Both the position numbers and the translations under genes were made by a program. The notes under the pieces were generated by a model. It was not told where the DNA came from, did no database searches, and saw only the letters and a program-made list of their open reading frames with translations. Positions 1 to 9,649 of a DNA stretch of 64,000 bases are shown in pieces (the first letter of the stretch is position 1; every line of letters starts with the position of its first letter). Origin of the DNA: Latilactobacillus curvatus JCM 1096 = DSM 20019 (GTDB taxonomy: Bacteria > Bacillota > Bacilli > Lactobacillales > Lactobacillaceae); contig NZ_CP026116.1 of the NCBI RefSeq assembly GCF_004101845.1, positions 62,001-126,000 of the forward strand. Reading direction: 5' to 3'.

Positions 1-167
1 CGGGTCGTGAAGTTCGGGTGATTGTTAAACCAGAACAAGTCACAGATGACCAAGCAACCGTCTTAGCACGTGATGTGAAGAATCAAATTGAGAACCAACT
101 CGAGTATCCTGGCCACATTAAGGTGACTGTGATTCGCGAAACAAGAACGGTCGAATACGCGAAGTAA
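1..167 (+). CDS. rny: Ribonuclease Y, C-terminal end (partial)
   Basis: Only the last 54 codons are in the window, read from base 3 and ending TAA at 165-167. The tail [16 protein letters not shown] followed by an ending in RTVEYAK is typical of the RNase Y C-terminal domain, which follows the HD domain. RNase Y is a membrane-anchored endoribonuclease that starts mRNA turnover in Firmicutes. The N-terminal membrane segment, KH domain and HD domain lie upstream of the window. A strong terminator follows directly. Confidence 0.88.
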   Translation, partial: GREVRVIVKPEQVTDDQATVLARDVKNQIENQLEYPGHIKVTVIRETRTVEYAK

Positions 168-187
168 TGCGGATTGGCCTAACATTG

Positions 188-229
188 AAGCGGGGGACAA
201 AACCAATTTTGTTCCCCGCTCTTTTTTTG
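188..229 (+). terminator. Rho-independent terminator of rny
   Basis: The stem AGCGGGG-ACAAAA pairs with TTTTGT-CCCCGCT around a short loop and is followed by a run of seven T. Confidence 0.9.
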
Positions 230-259
230 GTTTTAATTAAAATTGTGGAGGACATTATC

Positions 260-1118
260 ATGAAAGAAGGTGTGTTATTAGTTAATTTGGGGACCCCAGA
301 TAAACCAGAAGTCAAAGAAATTCGCCATTTTTTAAAACATTTCTTAGCTGATCAGCGGGTCGTTGCGATGCCCAAAGCGGTTTGGCTCCCCATTAAAAGT
401 GTACATGCAACAGCAAGTTGCTCAATTACAAGCTGAATTACCCGATTATCAAGTTTTTGAGGCGATGTCATATAGTCAACCATTCTTAACCGATGTGCTT
501 AGTGAGATTCAAACGGCGGGAATCGATGATTTGACGGTCGTGCCAATGTATCCGCAATATTCAACGACTACGACGATGTCGGCTTATGATGTAGTTGCGC
601 AGTTTTATTTAAAACAATCAAACATGCCAACTTTGCATTTTGTGAAGGACTTTTATCAACGCTCAGGCTATATCGACTTGATGGCAACGGCGATTGAACA
701 GAAGCTACAGACGCAAACCTATGACGAAATTATTTTGTCATACCATGGGATTCCAAAGTCGTACGTAACAAAAGGGGATCCGTACCAAGCACAGTGTGAA
801 GCAACTACTGCGCTATTGCAGGCGCGCTTGCCTAAACAAACTTTTCGGACCACATACCAATCTAAGTTTGGACCGAATGAATGGCTAACACCGGCCACTA
901 GCACTACGATGCAGTCATTAGCCCAAGAAGGCGTTAGAAAAATTTTGGTCCTAACCCCGGGCTTTGTTGCGGATTGTTTGGAAACTATCGAAGAGATTGA
1001 TGTTGAAAATCGGGACTATTTTATGGATAATCAAGGCGAACAATTTGATTACATTCATCCCTTTAATGCTGATCCACGATTTACGGCCTTATTAGCCCAG
1101 ATTGTGCGGGACAGATAA
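260..1118 (+). pseudogene. hemH: Ferrochelatase (coproporphyrin/protoporphyrin type), internally deleted and frameshifted
   Basis: The start at 260 (MKEGVLLVNLGTPDKPEV) has a GTGGAGGAC ribosome binding site. This frame runs through ADQRVVAMPKAVWLP and stops at 436. Homology resumes in another frame from about 375 (GSPLKVYMQQQVAQL) and runs to 1118, including PMYPQYSTTTT, the SYHGIP motif with the family's conserved His, and KFGPNEWLTP. In intact family members about 25-30 residues separate the xxWxP segment from the GSPLxVY segment; here they are directly joined. The lesion is therefore an out-of-frame deletion rather than a single-base slip. Ferrochelatases insert iron into a porphyrin in heme synthesis. 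Most lactobacilli lack the rest of the pathway, so decay fits a dispensable gene. The product is almost certainly non-functional. Confidence 0.85.
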
Positions 1119-1157
1119 TCAGGGTGCTTGGCTTTTGCTTAAGAAATCAAGTCATTG

Positions 1158-1186
1158 TTGTGTTTAACGGGTTTGATTTGTATAAT
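1158..1186 (+). promoter_or_regulatory. Promoter of tagO
   Basis: A -35 TTGTGT (1158-1163), 17-bp spacer and -10 TATAAT (1181-1186) lie 32 bp before the tagO start. Confidence 0.7.
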
Positions 1187-1218
1187 AAAGAGAATGCAAG
1201 AGAAAGTAGGCAAGTTGA

Positions 1219-2316
1219 ATGCAACCCATGTTTAAAATTATAGTTGGTCTATTTGCGACGATGCTCGTATCGGCCGCAATTACCCCATTAGTGCGTCGCC
1301 TCGCGTTTGTTTTAGGCGCAGTTGATAAACCAAATGCCCGCCGAGTGAATAAAAAGGCGATGCCGGCAATGGGTGGTCTGGCCATTTTTATCGCGTTTAC
1401 GTTTGGGACCTTCGTATTATTACGCGGGCAATTCCAAACACACGAACTTTTCAGTATCTTCTTAGCAGAATGTATCATCATCATCACTGGGATGATCGAT
1501 GATATTAAGGAATTGAATCCAAAGGAAAAGATGCTCGGTATTTTATTAGCAGCATTGGTCATTTATTTCTTAGCGGGCGTCCGCATGAATATTTTGACAA
1601 TTCCATTTTTAGGCACCTTTGAACTAGGATGGTTAAGCTTCCCAATCACCATTTTTTGGATTCTGGCAATTACCAACGCCGTTAATCTGATTGATGGGTT
1701 GGATGGCTTAGCAACTGGCGTTTCGATTATCGCACTCTTCACAATGGGCGTCATCGCCTATTTCTTCTTATCAATCACCAATGTCAGCGTCTCAATCATG
1801 ATTTTTTGTTTGGTCGCTGCATTAATCGGTTTCTTACCACATAACTTCCATCCAGCGAAGATTTTCTTGGGGGATACCGGGGCCTTATTCATTGGTTTTA
1901 TGATTGCGGTCTTATCGCTCAAAGGTTTAAAAAACGTGACGTTCATTACGTTATTGATTCCAGTTATTATTCTCGGTGTACCAATTACGGATACAATTTA
2001 CGCAATGTTGCGCCGAATTTTGAATAAAAAGCCCATTTCACAAGCAGATAAACATCATTTACACCATCGTTTGATGCAACTTGGTTTATCACATCGCCAA
2101 ACGGTTCTCGTGATTTATGGACTGGCATTGGTCTTCTCGTTGATTTCATTGCTCTACCCACTATCGACACTCTGGGGAAGCTTGGCATTGACGGTAGCCG
2201 TCTTAATTGGCTTAGAATTATTTGTTGAATCAATTGGGTTACTTGGTGACAATCGCCGCCCATTATTGATGCTTTTAAAACGATTATTAAAACCGAAGAA
2301 TGAAGAAAAGGATTAG
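1219..2316 (+). CDS. tagO: Undecaprenyl-phosphate GlcNAc-1-phosphate transferase
   Basis: A 365-residue polytopic membrane protein of the MraY/WecA/TagO family. It transfers GlcNAc-1-phosphate to undecaprenyl phosphate, the first lipid-linked step of wall teichoic acid and related polymers. Visible motifs are GMIDDIKE with the DD pair near 94-95, NAVNLIDGLDGLATG near 153-167, the LGDTGALFIG loop with Asp near 219, and the DKHHLHHRL histidine loop near 275-285. About ten hydrophobic segments fit the family. The HHLHHRL motif favours the TagO/WecA branch over MraY. It has its own promoter and stands alone between the broken hemH and the convergent yvyE. Confidence 0.92.
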   Translation: MQPMFKIIVGLFATMLVSAAITPLVRRLAFVLGAVDKPNARRVNKKAMPAMGGLAIFIAFTFGTFVLLRGQFQTHELFSIFLAECIIIITGMIDDIKELNPKEKMLGILLAALVIYFLAGVRMNILTIPFLGTFELGWLSFPITIFWILAITNAVNLIDGLDGLATGVSIIALFTMGVIAYFFLSITNVSVSIMIFCLVAALIGFLPHNFHPAKIFLGDTGALFIGFMIAVLSLKGLKNVTFITLLIPVIILGVPITDTIYAMLRRILNKKPISQADKHHLHHRLMQLGLSHRQTVLVIYGLALVFSLISLLYPLSTLWGSLALTVAVLIGLELFVESIGLLGDNRRPLLMLLKRLLKPKNEEKD

Positions 2317-2337
2317 CCATTGGCTAATCCTTTTCTT
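2303..2337. terminator. Bidirectional terminator between tagO and yvyE
   Basis: A near-perfect inverted repeat with stem GGATTAGCC/GGCTAATCC is flanked by A-rich and T-rich sides. It overlaps the tagO stop codon and ends just before the convergent yvyE stop, so it can serve both genes. Confidence 0.85.
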
Positions 2338-2340
2338 GCG

Positions 2341-3003
2341 TTATTGGTAGCGAATCTGGTGTAAATCCTGTGCGCTAATGGGGACTTCGTTGAATTGTTG
2401 AGGGCCAAGGTCGAATTGTAATTGGCCGTTGAGGCGTTCGGTTAATTGTTGTTGTAAATCACTAACTGCTGTAGTCGCTAACCAGACGGTCATTTGAATG
2501 TTAGTCGTATATTGGATGTCTTCGGCAGTGAGGTTTAATTGGCTAAGTAAATTTTGCACAGTGTCAAATTGAGCGTAGTCAATTGTAATCTGACAAGCGG
2601 TTTGTTCGATACCTTGGACAATACCGAGGTGTTCAAGTCCGGCCGAAGTGGCGTGACTGTATGCTCGAATAAGACCACCAGTACCAAGTTTGATGCCACC
2701 AAAATAGCGGGTGACAACGACACACAGATTAGTGAGCTGCATCTGGCGCAGTACTTCTAACATTGGCACGCCGGCTGTGCCACTTGGCTCGCCATCGTCA
2801 CTTTGTTTTTGAATATTGGCCGTTAAACCTAATTGGTAGGCGAAACAATTATGATTGGCCTTCAGATTTGCTTTGCGAACTTGTGCGATGAACGCTTGTG
2901 CTGCGGTTTCGTCTGTGACACGCGCAACATGACAGATGAAGCGTGACTTTTTGATTTCGAGTTCAAATTCGCCGTCTTTTTGAACGGTAAAATAACTTTG
3001 CAT
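2341..3003 (-). CDS. yvyE: YigZ/IMPACT family protein
   Basis: About 220 residues from the ATG at 3001-3003 (MQSYFTVQKDGEFELEIKKSRF), which has an ideal AAGGAG site just upstream; a longer reading from 3069 has none. The family core is clear: SRFICHVARVTDETAA, then SDDGEPSGTAG near 85, VVVTRYFGGIKLGTGGLIRAY near 105-125, and a C-terminal DUF1949-like ferredoxin fold. Family members are related to yeast IMPACT/YIH1. The bacterial role is not settled, although a proline-peptidase-like or ribosome-related function has been proposed. It is divergent from comFA with about 55 bp between the genes, the usual Firmicutes arrangement. Confidence 0.88.
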   Translation of the reverse strand: MQSYFTVQKDGEFELEIKKSRFICHVARVTDETAAQAFIAQVRKANLKANHNCFAYQLGLTANIQKQSDDGEPSGTAGVPMLEVLRQMQLTNLCVVVTRYFGGIKLGTGGLIRAYSHATSAGLEHLGIVQGIEQTACQITIDYAQFDTVQNLLSQLNLTAEDIQYTTNIQMTVWLATTAVSDLQQQLTERLNGQLQFDLGPQQFNEVPISAQDLHQIRYQ

Positions 3004-3059
3004 ACCGGACTCCTTGAAAAAATAAGCTGGATTTAACGGAACTAAGGGTGGAAGGTGAA

Positions 3060-4394
3060 ATGATGGCAAAACAACTTGCTTATGGTCGTCAGTGGAGTGC
3101 CACCCAATTGAGTACCGTTATGAATAATTATAGTTTACCACAGATTAAACAGCGACTAGCGTTTCAAATAGTTAATCAGCGTCTGGTATGTCAACGGTGT
3201 GGACAAGTGGTGAAAGAGCAAGCTCGCTTACCTGATGGTCGGTATTATTGTGCTGCTTGCTTGACCTTTGGGCGGTTAGTGGAAGGGGATCAGTTGGTTT
3301 ACGTGCCTGAATGCAATCTGTTTGAGTCGATCGTAGAACCGCTAACTTGGTCGGGGACACTAACCCCTTTTCAAGCACAAGCCGCAAAGCAGATTGTTGC
3401 GGTCATTACCAAGCAACAACGCCATGTCTTAACTGCAGTGACCGGTGCTGGTAAAACTGAGATGTTATTTCAAGGCATTGCGACGGCTTTAGCTAATGGG
3501 CAGCGTGTGTGTGTTGCTGCGCCGCGGGTGGCGGTTTGTTTAGAACTCTATCCGCGCTTGCAAGCAGCGTTTGCTAACACACCAATCATGCTGATGCATG
3601 GGGAACAGACTGCGCCTTACCGGTATACGCCGTTAGTTGTTTGTACAACCCATCAGTTATTTAAGTTTTATCAGGCATTTGACACTGTCATTGTCGATGA
3701 GGTTGATGCGTTCCCATTTGTCAATAATCCCCAGCTTGAGATGGCTGTTAAACAGGCGTGTAAGCCATGCTGTGCATTGATCTATCTGACGGCGACACCA
3801 ACTGTAAAGTTGCGCCATGCGATTAATACAGGGGATTTAACGGGTAGTGAGCTACCAATTCGCTTTCATGGTCACTTATTACCTGAACCGCATTGCTATC
3901 CCTTGTTTACGTGGCGGCGTTCAGTTAAACGGCATCAGTTACCATCCGTGATGCGCAACTTACTCAGGAAGTGTCTTCAAGAACAACGCTTATTATTATT
4001 TGTGCCACAGGTAAGGGATTTAGAGGCGGTTCAGCAGAGCGTTGTTCGGGCATTGCCACACATTACAGTGAACACGGTACATGCTGGCGATCCTAATCAA
4101 TTAGACAAGATAGCGGCCTTTAGAGCAGGATGCGGGGACGTGCTGATTACGACGACAGTTCTAGAACGAGGCGTAACGTTTAAAAATATTGCAGTGTTTG
4201 TTCTTGGTGCAGAACACGTGGTCTTCACTGAATCAGTGCTTGTACAGATTGCTGGCCGAGCCGGACGACAGCAAGAGCATGCTGCCAATCCGGTTTATTT
4301 TTTCTACGCGGATTACACGGTCGCTATTCAGCGTGCGTGTCAACAAATTAAACGACAAAATCGAAAAGGACGGCGATTACAATCCACTGTTTAA
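3060..4394 (+). CDS. comFA: Competence DNA-translocation helicase ComFA
   Basis: A superfamily 2 DEAD-like ATPase of about 444 residues that drives single-stranded DNA import during transformation. It has an N-terminal zinc-binding CxxC pair (CQRCG and CAACL, near 44-47 and 64-67), Walker A TGAGKT near 129-134, Walker B IVDEVD near 211-216, a motif III-like LTATPT, and a C-terminal helicase domain with TTTVLERGVTF and QIAGRAGRQ. I chose ATG 3060 behind GGAAGG; a GTG at 3048 in the same frame is less well placed. The comFC start overlaps its stop by one base, so the two are translationally coupled. All motifs look intact. Confidence 0.92.
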   Translation: MMAKQLAYGRQWSATQLSTVMNNYSLPQIKQRLAFQIVNQRLVCQRCGQVVKEQARLPDGRYYCAACLTFGRLVEGDQLVYVPECNLFESIVEPLTWSGTLTPFQAQAAKQIVAVITKQQRHVLTAVTGAGKTEMLFQGIATALANGQRVCVAAPRVAVCLELYPRLQAAFANTPIMLMHGEQTAPYRYTPLVVCTTHQLFKFYQAFDTVIVDEVDAFPFVNNPQLEMAVKQACKPCCALIYLTATPTVKLRHAINTGDLTGSELPIRFHGHLLPEPHCYPLFTWRRSVKRHQLPSVMRNLLRKCLQEQRLLLFVPQVRDLEAVQQSVVRALPHITVNTVHAGDPNQLDKIAAFRAGCGDVLITTTVLERGVTFKNIAVFVLGAEHVVFTESVLVQIAGRAGRQQEHAANPVYFFYADYTVAIQRACQQIKRQNRKGRRLQSTV

Positions 4395-5068
4395 TGTGTG
4401 CGGCAGTTATCCTTGAACAACCCTCCATTGCATTGATTTGTTCATTGCGACCAGTCTATCCGGCGATGATCTGTTCACGTTGCATGGCACAGTTTGAACG
4501 GATTGGGCCGCAGTGTTGTTCGGGATGTGGTCGGCAAATGACAACCCAGGGGGTGTGTCCGGATTGCCAGAGATGGCAGCAACTGTATCCAGGCGAACAA
4601 TTTACTAATCGAGCGTTGTTAACATACAACGAACCAATGCAACAGTATTTTCAACGCTATAAGGGGCAGGGGGATTATCGATTACGTCACGTATTTCAAC
4701 GGCTGATTCGAGAAAATTTTCCTGTGCAACGGCAAACGGCGTATATCCCAGTCCCGACTGATCCAACACATTTGCAAAGCCGCGGATTCAATCCGGTGGT
4801 TGGCTTATACGAGGACTGTTTTCCACTGACCCCATTGTTGCAGAAGCTACCAACTGAAAAAGGACAAGCACAAAAAAATCGTGCAGAGCGCTTAGCAACG
4901 CCGCAATTTTTTAAATGCGCGCAGAACGTGCTGTTGAGTTCCAAGGTGCAGCAGTTAATTTTGTTGGATGATATTTATACCACTGGGCGCACGTTATGGC
5001 ATGCTCAGCAGTGTCTCCGCAAGCGATACCAAACGCTGCCAATTCACGCAATTACTTTAGTCCACTAG
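4394..5068 (+). CDS. comFC: ComFC/GntX-type phosphoribosyltransferase-like competence protein
   Basis: A 224-residue protein starting at the ATG that overlaps the comFA stop. The N-terminus carries a four-cysteine zinc ribbon (CSRCMAQF, CCSGCGRQM, CPDCQRW). The C-terminal type I PRT-like domain has the PRPP-loop motif LLDDIYTTGRTL near residue 195, plus YIPVPTD and RGFNPV motifs. ComFC works with ComFA at the DNA uptake machinery, and its exact role is not defined. Codon use matches comFA. The first ~25 residues (MCAAVILEQPS...) are not typical of the family, so translation may begin further in at the Met before ICSRC. Confidence 0.88.
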   Translation: MCAAVILEQPSIALICSLRPVYPAMICSRCMAQFERIGPQCCSGCGRQMTTQGVCPDCQRWQQLYPGEQFTNRALLTYNEPMQQYFQRYKGQGDYRLRHVFQRLIRENFPVQRQTAYIPVPTDPTHLQSRGFNPVVGLYEDCFPLTPLLQKLPTEKGQAQKNRAERLATPQFFKCAQNVLLSSKVQQLILLDDIYTTGRTLWHAQQCLRKRYQTLPIHAITLVH

Positions 5069-5079
5069 GACCATATTAT

Positions 5080-5108
5080 TTGTGTGTTACGCGCAAATTA
5101 TATATAAT
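5080..5108 (+). promoter_or_regulatory. Promoter of hpf
   Basis: A -35 TTGTGT (5080-5085), 17-bp spacer and -10 TATAAT (5103-5108) lie just after comFC. The predicted leader is about 80 nt and contains two hairpins. Confidence 0.7.
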
Positions 5109-5124
5109 GAAGTCAGTAACAAAG

Positions 5125-5176
5125 CCTCGGGAAAGAATTGAGTTCCGAGCGACAAGTGCCCACAGGGGGTATTTGT
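5125..5176 (+). promoter_or_regulatory. Structured 5' leader of hpf (two hairpins)
   Basis: The first hairpin is TCGG(GA).../TTCCGA around 5127-5148. The second pairs CAAGTGCCC (5153-5161) with GGGTATTTG (about 5168-5176) using G-U pairs and a small loop. It ends about 17 nt before the hpf start, so it may modulate ribosome access. The fold was made by eye. Confidence 0.35.
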
Positions 5177-5193
5177 GAAAGGGGAGAATTCAT

Positions 5194-5739
5194 ATGCTAA
5201 GTTTTAATGTTCGTGGTGAAAATATTGAGGTAACTGACGCAATTCGGAGTTATGTTGAAAAGAAAATCAGCAAACTCGAAAAATATTTCGATGATTCAGC
5301 GACCGCAACTGCACACGTTAATTTAAAAGTGTACTCCGATAAAACCGCTAAGGTGGAAGTCACCATTCCATTACCATACCTTGTATTAAGAGCAGAAGAA
5401 ACATCGCCTGATATGTATGGTAGCGTCGACCTAGTTACTGATAAATTAGAAAGACAAATTCGTAAATTTAAAACAAAGATTAACCGTAAATCACGTGAAC
5501 GCGGGATTAAGGGTATGGAATTAACGGTGCCAGAAGCAGAAGCATTACCAGAAGAATCAATGCAAGTCGTTCGAACAAAACGCGTTTCATTGAAACCAAT
5601 GGATAGTGAAGAAGCAATCTTACAAATGAATATGCTAGGCCATGAGTTCTTCATCTTCGAAGATTCAGAAACAAACGGTACAAGCATTGTTTATAAACGT
5701 CAAGATGGTCGTTACGGTTTGATTGAAACTGATGAATAA
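5194..5739 (+). CDS. hpf: Long-form ribosome hibernation promoting factor
   Basis: A 181-residue protein. Residues 1-100 form the HPF/YfiA ribosome-binding domain (MLSFNVRGENIEVTDAIRSY, KLEKYFDD). A linker follows, and residues ~125-180 form the C-terminal dimerisation domain (RTKRVSLKPMDSEEAILQMN, FFIFEDSETN, VVYKRQDGRYGLIE-like end). The long form dimerises 70S ribosomes into 100S particles in stationary phase or stress. It is monocistronic, with its own promoter, structured leader and terminator. The start has a GGGGAG site. Confidence 0.93.
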   Translation: MLSFNVRGENIEVTDAIRSYVEKKISKLEKYFDDSATATAHVNLKVYSDKTAKVEVTIPLPYLVLRAEETSPDMYGSVDLVTDKLERQIRKFKTKINRKSRERGIKGMELTVPEAEALPEESMQVVRTKRVSLKPMDSEEAILQMNMLGHEFFIFEDSETNGTSIVYKRQDGRYGLIETDE

Positions 5740-5753
5740 GTGAACGTTAAGTT

Positions 5754-5794
5754 AGGGCTGGGACAACGATGAGTTGCGCTCAGCCCTTTTTTTG
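5754..5794 (+). terminator. Terminator of hpf
   Basis: The stem AGGGCTG/CAGCCCT with an inner CAAC/GTTG helix is followed by seven T. Confidence 0.88.
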
Positions 5795-5967
5795 TAGCCA
5801 TATAGATAATGGGGTTAAATTTTTACTGAATTGGCTGGATTGTTTACTGTGACAGGGTTTTATTTGATTGTAATAAATGGTAAAATGAATTGTTAGTAAT
5901 CATATTGACTATATAAGAAATCGCTATTTAAGAACTCAAACGTATTTCTAGAGGAGAATTGACGCAC

Positions 5968-8331
5968 ATGGCAAACTTTCTAAAAACATGGGTAGAAAGC
6001 GATAAACGTGAAGTAGCGCGAATGGGCAAAATTGCCGATCAAGTTCAAAGCTATGAAGATGAATATAGTAATTTATCTGATGAAGCGTTGCAAGCTAAGA
6101 CCCCAGAATTCAAAACAAGATTAGCAAATGGTGAAACATTAGACGATATTTTACCAGAAGCTTTTGCGGTTGCGCGTGAAGGTGCTAAACGTGTTTTAGG
6201 GTTATTCCCGTTCCGTGTACAAATTATTGGTGGGATTACGCTACACGAAGGTAACATCGCTGAAATGAAAACTGGTGAAGGGAAAACCTTAACGGCTACC
6301 ATGCCTGTTTATTTAAATGCATTGGCTGGTAAAGGCGTTCACGTTGTTACCGTCAACGAATACCTTTCAAGTCGTGATGCAACGGAAATGGGTGAATTAT
6401 ATAACTGGCTCGGTCTTTCTGTTGGGTTAAACTTAAATGCTAAGACACCAGAAGAAAAACGCGACGCATACAACTCAGATATCACTTATTCAACGAATAG
6501 TGAACTTGGGTTTGATTACTTGCGCGATAACATGGTGGTTTACAAAGAAGAAATGGTTCAACGACCATTGAACTTTGCCATTGTCGATGAAGTGGATTCA
6601 ATTTTAATTGATGAAGCGCGGACACCATTGATTATTTCTGGTCAAGCTGAAAAGTCAACAGCACTTTATATCCGTGCTGATCGTTTTGTTAAAACTTTAA
6701 AAGAAGAAACTGACTATAAGATTGATTGGCCAACAAAGACCATCAGTCTAACAGAATCAGGGATTGAAAAAGCTGAGGCTAACTTCGGCTTGGACAATTT
6801 ATATGACACTGAAAATACAGCCTTGACGCATCATTTGGACGAATCATTACGGGCCAACTATATCATGTTAAAAGACATTGATTATGTGGTTCAAGAAGGC
6901 GAAGTCCTAATTGTTGACCAATTTACAGGTCGTGTGATGGATGGTCGTCGTTATTCAGATGGATTACATCAAGCGATTGAAGCCAAAGAAGGCGTTGAAA
7001 TCCAAGATGAAACCAAAACAATGGCGAATATCACATACCAAAATTATTTTAGAATGTACAACAAGTTATCAGGGATGACTGGGACGGCGAAGACCGAAGA
7101 AGAAGAATTCCGCGAAATTTACAACATGGAAGTTATCTCAATTCCAACTAACCGCCCAATTGCCCGAATCGATAAACCAGATGTGCTTTATCCAACTTTG
7201 GAAAGTAAATTTAAGGCGGTTATTGAAGATATCAAGGAACGTTATACTAAGGGCCAACCAGTATTGGTTGGGACCGTTGCGGTTGAATCTTCAGAATTAC
7301 TATCGCGATTACTAGATGAAAATAACGTGCCACACGCTGTTTTGAATGCTAAGAATCACTTTAAAGAAGCTGAAATTATCATGAATGCTGGTCAACGTGG
7401 TGCGGTCACTATCGCTACTAATATGGCTGGTCGTGGGACTGATATTAAATTAGGACCTGGTGTGACGGATTTAGGCGGTTTGGCTGTTATTGGGACTGAA
7501 CGTCATGAATCACGCCGGATTGATAACCAACTTCGAGGCCGTGCTGGTCGTCAAGGGGATCCTGGTGTCACACAATTCTACATGTCATTGGAAGATGACT
7601 TGATGAAACGTTTCGGTTCAGAACGGATTAAAGCCTTCCTAGACCGGATGAAGATTTCAGATGACGATGCGGTGATCCAAAGTAAGATGATTACGCGTCA
7701 AGTTGAAGCCGCACAAAAACGGGTTGAAGGGAATAACTACGATACACGTAAACAAACCCTTCAATACGATGATGTGATGCGTGAACAACGTGAAGTCATC
7801 TATAAACAACGGATGCAGGTCATCATGGCGGAAGATAATTTGAAAGAAGTTATCATGCCAATGATTTCAAGAACCGTTAAACGGATTGTGCAATTGCATA
7901 CACAAGGTGAAATGGGGAGCTGGGAATTAGAAGCAATCCACGCATTTGCCACAACTTCAATGGTCAGTGAAGAAGAATTACCAATTGAAAAATTACAAGG
8001 TAAGACTGCTGAAGAAATCGAATCATTATTGATGACCTTTGCAGAAAAGAATTACGCAACAAAACAAAAACAATTAGCAGATGCAGATCAAATGCTCGAA
8101 TTCGAAAAAGTCGTTATCCTCCGTGTGGTAGATGAACGCTGGACCGATCATATCGATGCAATGGATCAATTACGCAACTCAATCGGATTACGGGGCTACG
8201 GTCAAATGAATCCATTGGTTGAATATCAAGAAGAAGGTTACCGGATGTTTGAAGAAATGATCAGCGACATCGATTACGATACAACCCGGCTCTTCATGAA
8301 GGCGGAAATCCGTCAAAATATTCGACGCTAA
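5968..8331 (+). CDS. secA: Preprotein translocase ATPase SecA
   Basis: A 787-residue SecA that drives export of unfolded preproteins through SecYEG. NBD1 has Walker [11 protein letters not shown] near 100 and IVDEVDSIL near 205. Next come the preprotein cross-linking domain, NBD2 ([36 protein letters not shown]), and the helical scaffold/wing domains with [13 protein letters not shown]. The protein ends ...[11 protein letters not shown] and lacks the Cys-rich zinc-binding tail (CxCxSGKxYKxCHG) of many SecA proteins; I recall the same in other lactobacilli. I chose ATG 5968, 11 nt after GAGGAG. A TTG at 5959 in frame is too close to that site. Confidence 0.95.
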   Translation: MANFLKTWVESDKREVARMGKIADQVQSYEDEYSNLSDEALQAKTPEFKTRLANGETLDDILPEAFAVAREGAKRVLGLFPFRVQIIGGITLHEGNIAEMKTGEGKTLTATMPVYLNALAGKGVHVVTVNEYLSSRDATEMGELYNWLGLSVGLNLNAKTPEEKRDAYNSDITYSTNSELGFDYLRDNMVVYKEEMVQRPLNFAIVDEVDSILIDEARTPLIISGQAEKSTALYIRADRFVKTLKEETDYKIDWPTKTISLTESGIEKAEANFGLDNLYDTENTALTHHLDESLRANYIMLKDIDYVVQEGEVLIVDQFTGRVMDGRRYSDGLHQAIEAKEGVEIQDETKTMANITYQNYFRMYNKLSGMTGTAKTEEEEFREIYNMEVISIPTNRPIARIDKPDVLYPTLESKFKAVIEDIKERYTKGQPVLVGTVAVESSELLSRLLDENNVPHAVLNAKNHFKEAEIIMNAGQRGAVTIATNMAGRGTDIKLGPGVTDLGGLAVIGTERHESRRIDNQLRGRAGRQGDPGVTQFYMSLEDDLMKRFGSERIKAFLDRMKISDDDAVIQSKMITRQVEAAQKRVEGNNYDTRKQTLQYDDVMREQREVIYKQRMQVIMAEDNLKEVIMPMISRTVKRIVQLHTQGEMGSWELEAIHAFATTSMVSEEELPIEKLQGKTAEEIESLLMTFAEKNYATKQKQLADADQMLEFEKVVILRVVDERWTDHIDAMDQLRNSIGLRGYGQMNPLVEYQEEGYRMFEEMISDIDYDTTRLFMKAEIRQNIRR

Positions 8332-8337
8332 CGCGTA

Positions 8338-8374
8338 GAAAATGGCTGAGGTAGTTAACTTAGCCATTTTTTAA
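8338..8374 (+). terminator. Terminator of secA
   Basis: The stem AAATGGCT/AGCCATTT with T-run lies directly after the secA stop and before prfB. Confidence 0.75.
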
Positions 8375-8402
8375 TGGGAAAAAATAGTGGAGGGACTAAA
8401 AT

Positions 8403-9519
8403 ATGGAATTAAGTGAAGCAAAACATCTTTTAGAAGCAATTGAAGCTAAAATAACGCAATTTAGGGGGTCACTTTGACTTAGATGGCCTGCAAGAAAGCA
8501 TCGCGCAAAATGAAGCGCAAATGGCGGATCCCGATTTCTGGTCGGATCAAAAAGCAGCCCAACAGTTAATTGATCAAAATAACGCCATAAAGGAAAAATA
8601 CGACTCTTTTATGCAACTTCAAGCGCAATCAGAAGAGCTACAAGTGACATTAGAGCTATTACAAGAAGAACCCGATGCTGAACTCCAGACGAGTTTTGAA
8701 GCTGATTTGACGGCTGTTCAAGCTCAGATGCAACAATATGAACTCGGACAATTACTATCGGGCGACTACGATAGCAATAACGCGATTGTTGAATTGCATC
8801 CTGGTGCTGGTGGTACGGAATCTCAGGATTGGGGTTCAATGCTTTTGCGGATGTACTTACGCTGGGCAGATGCACACGGCTTTACCGTTGAAACAGAAGA
8901 TTACCAGGCCGGTGAAGAAGCTGGGATTAAGAGTGTGACCTTGATGATTAAAGGGCACAACGCGTATGGCATGTTACGTTCTGAAAAAGGGGTCCATCGG
9001 CTTGTACGAATTTCACCGTTTGATTCAGCTGGGCGCCGCCACACCTCGTTTTGTTCAGTCGATGTGATGCCGGAATTGGATGATTCGATTGATATCGAAG
9101 TCCGCACCGAAGACTTACGAATTGACGTCTTCCGTTCAAGCGGGGCTGGTGGGCAACATATCAATAAAACATCATCAGCCGTGCGGTTAACGCATTTACC
9201 AACTGGGATTGTTGTTTCATCACAGGCGCAACGGTCGCAATTGCAAAACCGCGAAACTGCGATGAATATGTTGAAGGCTAAATTGTATCAAAAAGAACAA
9301 GAAGAACAGGCGAAAAAAGCGGCTGCTATTAAGGGCGAACAGCTTGAAATTGGCTGGGGCTCACAGATTCGCTCATACGTATTCCATCCGTACACGATGG
9401 TTAAAGACCACCGGACCGACTACGAAACCGGAAACGGGCAAGCAGTCATGGATGGCGATTTGGATCCATTTATGTATGCCTATCTGCAATGGCAGTTGAG
9501 TCAGAAGAATCCCGACTAG
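8403..9519 (+). CDS. prfB: Peptide chain release factor 2, made by programmed +1 frameshift
   Basis: Translation starts at ATG 8403 behind GTGGAGG and reads 24 codons to an in-frame TGA at 8475-8477. The context is AGG GGG TCA CTT TGA C: an internal Shine-Dalgarno-like AGGGGG, a CTT slip codon, then TGA followed by C. This is the classical RF2 autoregulatory site. Slipping +1 at CTT gives join(8403..8474, 8476..9519) and a protein of 371 residues. RF2 reads UGA and UAA. The SPF stop-recognition tripeptide (RISPFDSAG) and the catalytic GGQ ([16 protein letters not shown]) are both present. Low RF2 lets the ribosome pause at TGA and shift. This is not a pseudogene. Confidence 0.97.
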
Positions 9520-9576
9520 CTGCAAAGAAATTGAAATATAAATGTAATCAAATTGTGATTATTTGAATAAATAGCA

Positions 9577-9585
9577 TGCTATAAT
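9577..9585 (+). promoter_or_regulatory. Extended -10 promoter of ftsEX
   Basis: TGCTATAAT gives an extended -10 element about 65 bp before ftsE. No -35 hexamer has ideal spacing. Confidence 0.55.
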
Positions 9586-9649
9586 ATAAAAGATTGCGGT
9601 TTTCATTGACAATAAATAATGATAACGACAAAAAAAGGAGTGTCCCCAA

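Noticed and set aside
3003-3060. SigH/ComX competence box before comFA
   Set aside because: I looked for a conserved competence promoter element in the short divergent region and could not identify one with confidence.
5080-5193. raiA RNA motif upstream of hpf
   Set aside because: The known raiA motif is about 200 nt, while the leader here is about 80 nt with two simple hairpins; no specific match can be claimed by eye.
5968-8331. SecA truncated because the zinc-binding tail is missing
   Set aside because: The frame ends cleanly with a terminator; I recall SecA proteins of lactobacilli ending without the Cys-rich tail, so it is normal length for the group.
8403-9519. prfB looks like a frameshifted pseudogene
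   Set aside because: The break lies exactly at AGGGGG-TCA-CTT-TGA-C, the classical RF2 programmed +1 frameshift site, so it is functional recoding.
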